Origin: an uncultured Ruminococcus sp.
Lineage (GTDB): Bacteria > Bacillota > Clostridia > Oscillospirales > Ruminococcaceae
DNA: 5,728 bases
Reading direction: 5' to 3'
Assembly: GCA_902796865.1 (NCBI GenBank)
Contig: CADBQZ010000121.1
Coordinates: 1-5,728, forward strand
Shown here: piece by piece, positions 1 to 5,622 of the stretch
Position numbering within the stretch: position 1 is the first letter of the stretch
How the letters are laid out: each line of letters opens with the position of its first letter
Made by a program: the position numbers and the translations under genes
Notes under the pieces: generated by a model
Database searches by the model: none
What the model was told of the DNA's origin: nothing
Seen by the model: the letters and a program-made list of their open reading frames with translations, nothing else

Positions 1-407
1 CCGGCATGACAGGTCATCAGCAGAACCCGACTACAGGAATGAATCTGAAGGGCGATCCGGCAACAAAGGTATCTTTAGAAGAATTATGTAAAGCTGTCGG
101 GATAAACAGAGTAAAAGTCTGTGACCCTTATAATATGGCTGAAACAGAAAAAGTCATTCTTGAGGAACTTGAGGCAGATGAGCCGTCTGTTATCATATCA
201 AGACGTCCTTGTGCGCTCTTAAAATATGTTAAGCATAAACCGGCACTTCATGTTGATACTGATAAGTGCAGATCATGTAAAATGTGCTTGAAGATCGGAT
301 GTCCTGCAATCTCAATGAAGGACGGAAAAGCATATATAGAAAAAACACAGTGTGTAGGATGCGGAATCTGTACTGAAATGTGCAAATTTGACGCTATACA
401 AGAATAA
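1..407 (+). CDS. iorA: Indolepyruvate:ferredoxin oxidoreductase alpha subunit, 3' part only
   Basis: C-terminal part of IorA; the gene enters from the left edge in frame (first full codon at base 3). IorA/IorB convert aryl-pyruvates plus CoA to aryl-acetyl-CoA, CO2 and reduced ferredoxin in the cytoplasm, and can run in reverse. Counting from the Met codon at base 6, the fragment opens with MTGHQQNP, typical of the end of the TPP-binding region, followed by the linker domain and a bacterial-type ferredoxin tail. Two [4Fe-4S] motifs are intact: Cys88, 91, 94 and 99 (CX2CX2CX4CP) and Cys116, 119, 122 and 126 (CX2CX2CX3C). The Met at base 6 is internal, not a start: it lies inside the conserved block and has no ribosome binding site. 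The stop is followed at once by the AGGAGG of iorB, so the two subunits are translated from one message. The identity is secure; the substrate (indole-, phenyl- or hydroxyphenylpyruvate) cannot be told. Confidence 0.93.
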   Translation, partial: GMTGHQQNPTTGMNLKGDPATKVSLEELCKAVGINRVKVCDPYNMAETEKVILEELEADEPSVIISRRPCALLKYVKHKPALHVDTDKCRSCKMCLKIGCPAISMKDGKAYIEKTQCVGCGICTEMCKFDAIQE

Positions 408-422
408 AGGAGGCTTAAAACA

Positions 423-1001
423 ATGGAAACAAAATCTATAATGATCGTTGGAGTAGGCGGTCAGGGCAGCCTTCTTGCTTCAAGAATAATAGGAAATGTG
501 CTGCTTTCTCAGGGATTTGATGTTAAAGTCAGCGAAGTACACGGAATGTCACAAAGAGGCGGATCTGTTGTAACTTACGTAAAGTATGGTGATAAGGTAG
601 CTTCACCTATAATTGAAAAGGGCGAAGCGGATATTATAATGTCATTTGAGCTTTTAGAAGCAGCAAGATGGCTTTCTTACCTGAAAAAGGGCGGACATCT
701 TATAACTTCGACTCAAAAGCTTGATCCGATGCCGGTAATAACCGGTGCAGCAAAATATCCTGAAAATATAATCGAAAAGCTTTCAGAGCTCGGCGCCGAT
801 GTAATTTCTGCTGATGCTTTGAGTCTTGCTGAACAGGCAGGCAGCGCTAAAGCTTCAAACGTTGTACTTATAGGACTTATCGCTTCAAAAATGAATTTTT
901 CAGATGATGTATGGAAAGCTGCGATAAAACAGTGCGTTCCTGAAAAGTTTTTAGAGCTTAATCTTAAAGCATTTGAGCTTGGAAAAAATATAAACAGCTA
1001 A
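423..1001 (+). CDS. iorB: Indolepyruvate:ferredoxin oxidoreductase beta subunit
   Basis: Small subunit of IOR, 192 aa, the usual size for stand-alone IorB of the pyruvate/ketoisovalerate oxidoreductase gamma family. The glycine-rich loop GVGGQG sits at residues 10-15, just after the first beta strand, and the family block EVHGMSQRGGSV is at 38-49. A second conserved stretch around KASNVVLIG (143-151) ends the Rossmann-like fold. No iron-sulfur cysteine motif is present, as expected, since the clusters are on IorA. The start is set by AGGAGG at 408-413, nine bases before ATG. The gene lies 15 bases after iorA, which supports one heteromeric complex. No signal peptide or membrane segment is visible, so the protein should be cytoplasmic. 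Other gamma-type subunits (for example KorC or VorC) share the fold; the IorA partner makes IorB the best name. Confidence 0.92.
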   Translation: METKSIMIVGVGGQGSLLASRIIGNVLLSQGFDVKVSEVHGMSQRGGSVVTYVKYGDKVASPIIEKGEADIIMSFELLEAARWLSYLKKGGHLITSTQKLDPMPVITGAAKYPENIIEKLSELGADVISADALSLAEQAGSAKASNVVLIGLIASKMNFSDDVWKAAIKQCVPEKFLELNLKAFELGKNINS

Positions 1002-1005
1002 GGAG
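1001..1005 (+). promoter_or_regulatory. Ribosome binding site that fixes the ligase start
   Basis: AGGAG begins on the last base of the iorB stop codon. It lies eight bases before ATG 1014 but only two before the in-frame GTG at 1008, so ATG 1014 is the true start and the GTG is too close to be used. The placement suggests that ribosomes ending iorB can restart on the ligase gene. Confidence 0.8.
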
Positions 1006-1013
1006 AAGTGCCA

Positions 1014-2336
1014 ATGGAAAAATATTGGAACGAAAGTATGGAATGTGCAACGCATGAGGAAATGCGTGCGCTGCAAAGCTTCAGACTTTCACAAACAGTC
1101 AGACGTGTATATCAGAATGTAAAACCTTATCGTGAAAAAATGGATAAAATGGGAATTACACCTGATGACATAAAAAGTATTGATGATCTGAAAAAACTGC
1201 CATTTACAATGAAACAGGATCTTAGAGATAATTATCCATACGGTCTGTTCGCTGTTCCTATGGAAAAGGTCGTAAGACTTCATGCTTCGAGCGGAACTAC
1301 CGGAAAGCAGATAGTTGTCGGCTACACAGAAAACGATCTTGATGTATGGTCGGAATGCTGCGCAAGAGCGTTGACAGCAGCCGGTGCTACAAAGCATGAC
1401 TTTATGCACGTTTCATACGGCTATGGTCTTTTTACAGGAGGATTTGGTGTTCATAACGGCGCTGAAAAAGTCGGCATGACTGTTATACCTGTATCAACTG
1501 GAAACACCAACCGACAGATAAACATTATAAAGGATTTTGGCTCGACATTCCTTTGCTGTACCCCGTCATATGCTTTGTATCTTGCAGAAACAATGGAAGA
1601 AATGGGTATCACAAAGGACGATATAAAGCTCAGAGGCGGTCTTTTCGGTGCTGAGCCATGGACAGAAGAAATGCGCCAGGAGATACAGAATAAATTAGGA
1701 CTTAAAGCTATGGACATCTATGGTCTTACAGAAGTAATAGGTCCCGGCGTTGCATTTGAATGTTCAGAGCAAAATGGTATGCACATAAACGAAGATCACT
1801 TTATTGTTGAAACTATAGATCCGGATACCGGAGAAGTTCTTCCAGAAGGCACACAGGGAGAGATAGTTTTTACCTGTATCACCAAAGAAGCATTCCCTGT
1901 AATAAGATACCGTACAAGAGATATCGGTATTTTAAAGCGTGAAAAATGTTCATGTGGAAGAAATCTTGTAAAAATGATGAAGCCAAAGGGCAGATCAGAC
2001 GATATGCTTATAATCCGAGGAGTTAATGTATTCCCGTCTCAGGTCGAAAGCGTACTTTTACAGCTTGGAAATACTGCACCTTACTATCAGCTTATTGTTG
2101 ACAGACAGAATAATAGCGACACTCTTGAGATACAGGTAGAAATATCGCCTGAAATGTTCTCAGATACAGTTAAAAGCCTCGAAGATCAGGAAAAGCTTAT
2201 AAAATCTGCTATAGAATCCACTCTTGGTATAGCAGCTAAAATAAGGCTTGTAGAACCTAAAACTATCCCGAGAGCGGAAGGAAAGGCTGTAAGAGTAGTT
2301 GATAAACGAAAATTAAAAGGAGATGAAAATAAATGA
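1014..2336 (+). CDS. paaK: Phenylacetate-CoA ligase (AMP-forming)
   Basis: Adenylate-forming ligase of 440 aa, normal for PaaK, joining phenylacetate or a related aryl-acetate to CoA with ATP cleaved to AMP and PPi. In order: helical N-terminal part; phosphate-binding loop SSGTTGK (92-98); YGLTE motif (236-240) that contacts the adenylate; CSCGR (312-316), common in this family; RTRD (300-303), at the usual hinge-region aspartate motif; and a C-terminal lid with PRAEGKA, where Lys424 is the likely catalytic lysine. All key motifs are intact, so the enzyme should be active. The start is chosen at ATG 1014 from the ribosome binding site spacing. It sits between iorB and an ACT-domain gene, and its stop overlaps the next start. 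With IOR it links aryl-acetate, aryl-acetyl-CoA and aryl-pyruvate. No paaABCDE-type ring-oxidation genes are visible, which fits an anaerobe. The exact acid (phenyl-, hydroxyphenyl- or indole-acetate) is not resolvable. Confidence 0.92.
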   Translation: MEKYWNESMECATHEEMRALQSFRLSQTVRRVYQNVKPYREKMDKMGITPDDIKSIDDLKKLPFTMKQDLRDNYPYGLFAVPMEKVVRLHASSGTTGKQIVVGYTENDLDVWSECCARALTAAGATKHDFMHVSYGYGLFTGGFGVHNGAEKVGMTVIPVSTGNTNRQINIIKDFGSTFLCCTPSYALYLAETMEEMGITKDDIKLRGGLFGAEPWTEEMRQEIQNKLGLKAMDIYGLTEVIGPGVAFECSEQNGMHINEDHFIVETIDPDTGEVLPEGTQGEIVFTCITKEAFPVIRYRTRDIGILKREKCSCGRNLVKMMKPKGRSDDMLIIRGVNVFPSQVESVLLQLGNTAPYYQLIVDRQNNSDTLEIQVEISPEMFSDTVKSLEDQEKLIKSAIESTLGIAAKIRLVEPKTIPRAEGKAVRVVDKRKLKGDENK

Positions 2337-2767
2337 TCATAATCAAACAGATCTCAGTTTTTATTGAAAACAAACCCGGAAGACTTAAAGCAATGACAAA
2401 AATACTCAAAGATAATGACATTGATATTCTTGCTATCTCAATAGCAGATACAAAAGATTTTGGTATATTAAGACTTATAGTCAACGATCCGGAAAAGGCA
2501 AGCAAGGCATTAAAAGATGCTGAATGTACAGTTAAGATGACTGACGTTTTGGCTATACAGCTTGAAGACAGACCCGGCGGTCTTGCAAAAGTTATGGATA
2601 CACTTTTTGATAATTCAATCAGTGTTGAATATATGTACGCATTTTTCAGCAAACAGGACGGTCAGGCAGCTGTAATACTTCGTGTAGATGATAATGATAA
2701 AGCTGCTGATGCAATGGAAAATGCCGGAATAAAGCTTATAACAAGCGAATCTATCAAAAAAATGTAA
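2333..2767 (+). CDS. Tandem ACT-domain protein, probable amino-acid sensor
   Basis: A 144-aa protein that is almost entirely two ACT domains: the first at about residues 2-66, the second at about 71-139. Each begins with a beta strand followed by the ligand-loop signature, ENKPGRL at 12-18 and EDRPGGL at 78-84, so both binding sites look intact. ACT domains bind amino acids or similar small ligands, usually at dimer interfaces. No catalytic domain is attached, so a regulatory role is the natural inference, perhaps sensing an aromatic amino acid and acting on the ligase or IOR; the sequence does not prove this. The ATG shares ATGA with the ligase stop (4-base overlap) and has AGGAG at 2318-2322, indicating translational coupling. 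Proteins of this kind are known beside PaaK-type ligases and IOR genes in anaerobes. No standard gene symbol applies. Confidence 0.88.
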   Translation: MIIIKQISVFIENKPGRLKAMTKILKDNDIDILAISIADTKDFGILRLIVNDPEKASKALKDAECTVKMTDVLAIQLEDRPGGLAKVMDTLFDNSISVEYMYAFFSKQDGQAAVILRVDDNDKAADAMENAGIKLITSESIKKM

Positions 2768-2788
2768 TGAATTAATGGAGGAATACCC

Positions 2789-3157
2789 ATGAGCGTATTT
2801 AGCAAACTTGGCGATGCGATGAGCGACGCAAACAGAAACATCAATCAGAAGACAAAAAATATGTCCGAACAGAGCAATCTTAAAAGAAAGATAGCTTACG
2901 AGGAAGAAAGAATAGTTGAGATCTATGAGGAAATAGGCAGGAACTACTATAAGAATCCACAGGAAACAGCTATTCTTAAAGAACTTACAGATGATATTGA
3001 TACAAGAAAAAGAAGAATCAAGAGAATGAAATTTGAACTTCAGGCTAAAAAAGGCTTCAAGATGTGCATAAAGTGTCAGGCAGAAGTTGATGAGAAATTT
3101 TCTTTCTGTCCTGTATGCGGTGCTAAGCTCCCAAGCGGCGACGAAGATTTTGAATAA
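2789..3157 (+). CDS. Small coiled-coil protein with C-terminal zinc ribbon, function unknown
   Basis: A 122-aa soluble protein. Residues about 1-30 are polar and may be flexible. Residues about 28-88 are rich in Glu, Lys and Arg with regular hydrophobic spacing, as in a helical hairpin or coiled coil. The tail carries a zinc ribbon with Cys93-X2-Cys96 and Cys107-X2-Cys110 (MCIKC ... CPVCG), and the last residues are acidic. The start is supported by GGAGG at 2777-2781, seven bases before ATG. It lies 21 bases after the ACT gene and just before the operon terminator, so it is probably made with the aryl-acid genes, though nothing in the protein ties it to that pathway. Small zinc-ribbon proteins of this layout are common and poorly characterised in Clostridia. 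It ends in two consecutive TAA codons. Confidence 0.85.
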   Translation: MSVFSKLGDAMSDANRNINQKTKNMSEQSNLKRKIAYEEERIVEIYEEIGRNYYKNPQETAILKELTDDIDTRKRRIKRMKFELQAKKGFKMCIKCQAEVDEKFSFCPVCGAKLPSGDEDFE

Positions 3158-3164
3158 TAAGACT

Positions 3165-3192
3165 AAAAAGCTCCGTTTTTACGGAGCTTTTT
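3165..3192 (+). terminator. Intrinsic terminator of the ior/paaK operon
   Basis: A perfect 12-bp stem, AAAAAGCTCCGT (3165-3176) with ACGGAGCTTTTT (3181-3192), and a TTTT loop. The GC-rich core is followed by a T-run, and the A-run on the other side could let it act in both directions. It begins eight bases after the zinc-ribbon stop and separates this operon from the tRNA unit. Confidence 0.93.
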
Positions 3193-3216
3193 ATTTAAAG
3201 AAAAAAATAATTGTTT

Positions 3217-3238
3217 TTTCTGAATTTTTTTCAAAAAA
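3217..3238 (+). promoter_or_regulatory. UP-like A/T element before the tRNA promoter
   Basis: Directly upstream of the -35 box there are T-tracts and an A-tract, including AATTTTTTTCAAAAAA (3223-3238). They lie at about -60 to -39 relative to the predicted start, the position where the RNA polymerase alpha subunits bind UP elements of stable-RNA promoters. Further A/T tracts at 3201-3207 and 3214-3219 extend it. This is inference from position and composition; the local background is also AT-rich. Confidence 0.5.
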
Positions 3239-3241
3239 GCA

Positions 3242-3270
3242 TTGACAAACATAATAATACATGATATAAT
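3242..3270 (+). promoter_or_regulatory. Consensus sigma-A promoter of the tRNA operon
   Basis: TTGACA at 3242-3247 and TATAAT at 3265-3270 match the housekeeping consensus at all twelve positions, with the optimal 17-base spacer. Transcription should start near G3277, about 30 bases before the first tRNA. The short leader can fold as GTTGA (3277-3281) with TCAAC (3288-3292), possibly helping 5' processing. Such a perfect promoter fits constitutive, high-level tRNA synthesis. Confidence 0.92.
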
Positions 3271-3307
3271 ATATATGTTGATTGAGTTCAACGGAAAACT
3301 TAAATAA

Positions 3308-3381
<74 letters not shown>

Positions 3382-3384
3382 TAT

Positions 3385-3461
3385 GCGCCTTTAACTCAGC
3401 TGGATAGAGTAACTGCCTTCTAAGCAGTAAGCCATTGGTTCGAGTCCAATAAGGCGCACCA
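3385..3461 (+). tRNA. tRNA-Arg (anticodon TCT)
   Basis: A complete cloverleaf of 77 bases with encoded CCA and discriminator A. The acceptor stem is GCGCCTT with AAGGCGC, and the D stem is ACTC/GAGT. The anticodon stem is ACTGC (3412-3416) with GCAGT, and loop CTTCTAA has anticodon TCT at 3419-3421. The T loop is TTCGAGT. It reads AGA/AGG; AGA is the arginine codon seen very often in the neighbouring genes, which fits an AT-rich genome. Confidence 0.97.
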
Positions 3462-3478
3462 CTTTTTTATTACATTTG

Positions 3479-3555
3479 GTGGGTGTAGCTCAGTTGGTTA
3501 GAGCGTCGGATTGTGGTCCCGAAGGTCGTGGGTTCGACCCCCATCTCCCACCCCA
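3479..3555 (+). tRNA. tRNA-His (anticodon GTG), with two stem mismatches
   Basis: Anticodon GTG at 3513-3515 sits in loop TTGTGGT. The histidine identity mark is present: an extra G at 3478 (position -1) opposite discriminator C3552, followed by encoded CCA. The D stem is GCTC/GAGC and the T arm GTGGG-TTCGACC-CCCAT. Two pairs are broken: acceptor 6-67 is T3484 opposite T3546, and anticodon-stem 31-39 is A3510 opposite C3518. The other pairs are sound and the gene lies in a well-promoted operon, so I call it functional, but the mismatches are unusual for the only tRNA-His seen here. Confidence 0.92.
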
Positions 3556-3569
3556 ACCGTTTAACGGTT
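3555..3569 (+). other. Small hairpin directly after tRNA-His
   Basis: AACCGT (3555-3560) pairs with ACGGTT (3564-3569) around a TTA triloop, starting on the last base of the tRNA. There is no T-run, so it is not a terminator by itself. It could mark the 3' end for processing or be the remains of an older terminator, since the real terminator begins three bases later. Confidence 0.5.
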
Positions 3570-3571
3570 AG

Positions 3572-3602
3572 AAAGTTCCTTGTTTTCACAAGGAACTTTT
3601 TT
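3572..3602 (+). terminator. Intrinsic terminator of the tRNA operon
   Basis: A perfect 12-bp stem, AAAGTTCCTTGT (3572-3583) with ACAAGGAACTTT (3588-3599), loop TTTC, followed by a run of six T (3597-3602). It closes the three-tRNA transcript and isolates it from the regulator gene downstream. Confidence 0.94.
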
Positions 3603-3610
3603 ATTGCACT

Positions 3611-3650
3611 TTTACTAATTATACATATCAATATATGTTATATTAGTAAA
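3611..3650. repeat. Imperfect 40-bp inverted repeat upstream of the regulator promoter
   Basis: TTTACTAAT (3611-3619) is answered by ATTAGTAAA (3642-3650), and inside it ACATAT (3623-3628) by ATATGT (3633-3638), with TAT opposite TAT between the two matched blocks and a CAAT centre. It lies 8 bases after the tRNA terminator and 26 bases before the -35 box of the regulator promoter. It has no T-run and little GC, so it is unlikely to be a terminator; an operator for a dimeric regulator is possible. AT-rich DNA gives such repeats by chance, but 15 matched pairs in 40 bases is more than expected. Confidence 0.5.
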
Positions 3651-3676
3651 TTTGTATTTTATTTTTATATTTTTTC

Positions 3677-3705
3677 TTGATTAATAAACATAATTATGTT
3701 ATAAT
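3677..3705 (+). promoter_or_regulatory. Extended -10 promoter of the PAS/AraC regulator gene
   Basis: TTGATT at 3677-3682 and TATAAT at 3700-3705 are 17 bases apart, and TG at 3697-3698 makes an extended -10 (TGTTATAAT). Transcription should start near 3712, leaving a leader of about 107 bases before the TTG start codon. The -10 is a perfect match and the -35 matches four of six. Confidence 0.75.
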
Positions 3706-3763
3706 ATCATAAACAGTATCAAAACAATTATTTTACAAAATTTTCACATTCACAGACGCATTA

Positions 3764-3799
3764 TATAGTAAGCATAAATCGAATACATTGTTTACTATA
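3764..3799 (+). promoter_or_regulatory. Leader hairpin just before the regulator's ribosome binding site
   Basis: TATAGTAAGCA (3764-3774) pairs with TGTTTACTATA (3789-3799) as an 11-bp stem with one G-T wobble and a 14-base loop. It ends five bases before the Shine-Dalgarno AAAGGAGG, which stays free. It could affect translation or message stability, or act as DNA operator; its TTTACTA arm resembles the half-site of the inverted repeat at 3611-3650. It matches no riboswitch family that I recognise. Confidence 0.5.
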
Positions 3800-3804
3800 A
3801 GCCC

Positions 3805-3812
3805 AAAGGAGG
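3805..3812 (+). promoter_or_regulatory. Strong ribosome binding site selecting a TTG start
   Basis: AAAGGAGG, six bases before TTG 3819. No ATG or GTG in frame lies at a usable distance, and the protein's PAS-like part begins right after this point, so TTG is the likely start codon. Confidence 0.85.
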
Positions 3813-3818
3813 TATACT

Positions 3819-5012
3819 TTGTATTTAGATCTTGAATTTATCAAAAATGTTCTTGGTCAGCTTCCGGTAAACATATTCTTCAAAGACAAAAACCTAAGAT
3901 ATCTTTTCTCATCGCACTATGATGATAATCTTTCAGGAAGCAACAATAAAGATTCATCCATATTAGGTAAAACAGATGAACAGCTAAGAAAAAATTCTTT
4001 AAATGCTAAAATATCGCATGATACTGATATGAGTGTAATTAAAACCCAAAAAGGAACTTCCTATATCATTGAGGAAGAACTTAATGGGCAAAAATCTATA
4101 TTTGAGATCATAAAAAATCCTGTTTTCAATAAAAAAAATCAGTTCATAGGCATAGTCGGCATAGTTATAGATATTACCGAAAGAGTAAACGATAAGCATA
4201 ATCTTAATGTTTACAGCCAAATAGACGCTCTGACAGGTCTTTACAGTAAAAATGGTTTTTTGAGCCAGATGTATAAAAAATTGGCTCAATATCGCAGTCA
4301 TAATATCAGCAGTGTTTTGATCGCTCTCTCATATCTCGGAAACGATAATAAAGATATAGATTACAGCAGTTTTATGTTTTTCTCCAACGCATTAAGGTTT
4401 CCGGTCATAGAAAATAAAATAAGTGCAAGAATAAGTTCAAATGTATTCACTGTACTTCTTATAAACAGCAAAAATGACTCCCCTGAAAAGACTGTAGCTA
4501 AATTTATATCTGATTTAAAAAACTCTATCACAAGGTATACTGAAGGACTCAGCGGCTATACAATGCCTGAGATCGCTGCCGAGTGGACGGTACTTGCCGA
4601 AAACAACGGCGGCGAAGGAGAACGGGCACTCAACGAGCTTGAGGAACGTCTTTCAAAAACTATAAGCGGTGTTAAAAATAGCTTTAATTCATATAAAAAT
4701 GTGCTATATGACCTCAGGAGTGAAATTTACGACCACCCCGAAAACGACTGGAACATAACCGAAATAGCAAAAAAGATCGGTGTCAGCAAGAGCCATTTTT
4801 ACCGAATGTACAAAAAAATACACATTACCAGCTGTACCGATGATATAATCGACGCCAGACTTAAAAAAGCGTGTCGGCTTCTTATAGAAACTGATCTTCG
4901 TGTTAGTGATATATCGCTAAGATGCGGTTATAAAAGAGAGAGCTTTTTTATGCGTCAGTTTCGCAGCAAGATAGGCATGACAGCTGTACAGTACAGAAAC
5001 AAGTATAAATAG
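3819..5012 (+). CDS. PAS / degenerate GGDEF / AraC-type transcriptional regulator
   Basis: A 397-aa cytoplasmic regulator with three parts. Residues about 8-122 resemble a PAS sensor: N-terminal IFFKDKNLRYLF (19-30), then GIVGIVIDITER (111-122), the usual PAS end. A GGDEF-like region follows (about 130-285): DALTGLYSKNGF (136-147) matches the domain's first helix, but the signature site reads SSNVF (206-210, within ARISSNVFTVLL) instead of GGDEF, so diguanylate cyclase activity is very unlikely. Residues about 296-397 form an AraC-type DNA-binding domain with two HTHs, around WNITEIAKKIGVSKSHFYRMY (WNI at 311-313, YRMY ending at 331) and RVSDISLRCGYKRESFFMRQF (RVS at 361-363, RQF ending at 381). 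There is no membrane segment or signal peptide. It has its own promoter and leader and starts at TTG. The target and signal are unknown; neighbouring nrdDG, the aryl-acid operon or its own promoter are guesses. PAS and HTH calls are firm; the middle domain is clear by motif but divergent. Confidence 0.88.
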   Translation: MYLDLEFIKNVLGQLPVNIFFKDKNLRYLFSSHYDDNLSGSNNKDSSILGKTDEQLRKNSLNAKISHDTDMSVIKTQKGTSYIIEEELNGQKSIFEIIKNPVFNKKNQFIGIVGIVIDITERVNDKHNLNVYSQIDALTGLYSKNGFLSQMYKKLAQYRSHNISSVLIALSYLGNDNKDIDYSSFMFFSNALRFPVIENKISARISSNVFTVLLINSKNDSPEKTVAKFISDLKNSITRYTEGLSGYTMPEIAAEWTVLAENNGGEGERALNELEERLSKTISGVKNSFNSYKNVLYDLRSEIYDHPENDWNITEIAKKIGVSKSHFYRMYKKIHITSCTDDIIDARLKKACRLLIETDLRVSDISLRCGYKRESFFMRQFRSKIGMTAVQYRNKYK

Positions 5013-5056
5013 GTTACTGCCTCTATACGTTAATATATGCCGTTTACAGCCGCTTT

Positions 5057-5581
5057 TCAGTTCAGCTCATGAAGTATTATCTTACCTTCGTCAAGCGATC
5101 TTTTACATAAAATAAGACGCTGATTCTCAGAGCCTCTGAATTTTAGTGTGATATTCTTTTTATCAATTTCAAATTCACCATCAACTAAAACATCTATAAA
5201 TCCAAGCAATTCCGATGTCACTTCACAAACAGCCTTACCCTCACCCATAAGATCACGTTCAAGTGTATACCCTGTATAGCACCAGATATTCTTTTCAGGA
5301 TATATTTCACACACCTTCCTTACAAGCTTTATAAGCTCACGCTGATTACATGGCTCCATAGGTTCACCGCCTATGAGCGTCAATCCGGCTATATGTTGAT
5401 ACTTCATTGCATCAATTATTGTTTTTTCAGTTTCGGCTGTATACTTTTCACCATATCCAAAATCCCATGTTTCAGGATTAAAGCATTCTTTGCATCTGTG
5501 TATACAGCCTGATACAAAAAGTGATACTCTTACTCCAAGCCCATTTGCTATATCATTTTTATTTATTTTACCGTAATTCAA
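5057..5581 (-). CDS. nrdG: Anaerobic ribonucleotide reductase activating protein
   Basis: Radical SAM activase of 174 aa, a normal NrdG length. It uses a [4Fe-4S] cluster and S-adenosylmethionine to make the glycyl radical on NrdD, allowing dNTP synthesis without oxygen. The family start MNYGKI is present, followed by NGLGVRVSLFVSGC. The cluster cysteines are Cys26, Cys30 and Cys33 in the CX3CX2C pattern typical of radical SAM enzymes. GGEP (71-74) is the SAM-contacting motif and FRGSENQR (148-155) is a typical C-terminal NrdG block. The start codon is TTG, with an AAAGGG-type ribosome binding site nine bases upstream; the family-typical N-terminus begins exactly there. nrdD ends 84 bases upstream on the same strand, the usual nrdDG order. 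Its 3' end faces the AraC-type gene with 44 bases between stops and no clear terminator. Confidence 0.95.
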   Translation of the reverse strand: MNYGKINKNDIANGLGVRVSLFVSGCIHRCKECFNPETWDFGYGEKYTAETEKTIIDAMKYQHIAGLTLIGGEPMEPCNQRELIKLVRKVCEIYPEKNIWCYTGYTLERDLMGEGKAVCEVTSELLGFIDVLVDGEFEIDKKNITLKFRGSENQRLILCKRSLDEGKIILHELN

Positions 5582-5590
5582 ACTATTCAG

Positions 5591-5598
5591 CCCTTTCT
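5591..5598 (-). promoter_or_regulatory. Ribosome binding site of nrdG
   Basis: On the minus strand this reads AGAAAGGG, with nine bases between it and the TTG start at 5581-5579. It is weaker than the AGGAGG sites elsewhere in the window, and together with TTG it suggests modest translation, in keeping with a catalytic activase needed in smaller amounts than NrdD. Confidence 0.6.
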
Positions 5599-5622
5599 GT
5601 AATTCAATATTTATATTTGTTT

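Larger units (their letters stand above)
3603..3818. other. AT-rich control region without a gene
   Basis: This 216-base gap between the tRNA terminator and the regulator start holds no credible coding sequence in any frame. It contains the inverted repeat, the extended -10 promoter, the leader hairpin and the ribosome binding site listed separately. The remaining leader (about 3712-3763) is A/T-rich and shows no clear structure. I see no attachment site or insertion-sequence remnant. Confidence 0.7.

Noticed and set aside
6..8. ATG at 6 as a true gene start
   Set aside because: It lies inside a conserved IorA block and has no ribosome binding site; the frame is open to the window edge.
1008..1013. 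GTG at 1008 as start of the ligase gene
   Set aside because: It is only two bases from the AGGAG ribosome binding site; ATG 1014 in the same frame has the normal eight-base spacing.
2263..2652. Minus-strand open frame across the ligase end and ACT gene
   Set aside because: It overlaps two well-supported genes, has no recognisable motif, and is a shadow of their codon pattern. The other minus-strand frames within 1089-1717, 2662-2844 and 3999-4301 were dropped for the same reason.
3712..3804. Known riboswitch in the regulator leader
   Set aside because: Only one simple hairpin is visible, with no conserved riboswitch core that I recognise and no alternative terminator or sequestering stem.
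4240..4250. TTTACAGTAAA palindrome inside the regulator gene as a further operator half-site pair
   Set aside because: It encodes conserved GGDEF-start residues (Leu-Tyr-Ser-Lys), so the coding need explains the sequence; similarity to the upstream repeats is probably chance.
5013..5056. Terminator between the convergent regulator gene and nrdG
   Set aside because: I could not find a stem of useful length with a T-run on either strand in this 44-base gap.
5534..5545. Leu in NGLGVR of NrdG (Pro is frequent at this position) as a loss-of-function change
   Set aside because: This position varies among NrdG proteins, and all cluster and SAM motifs are intact, so the protein should be active.
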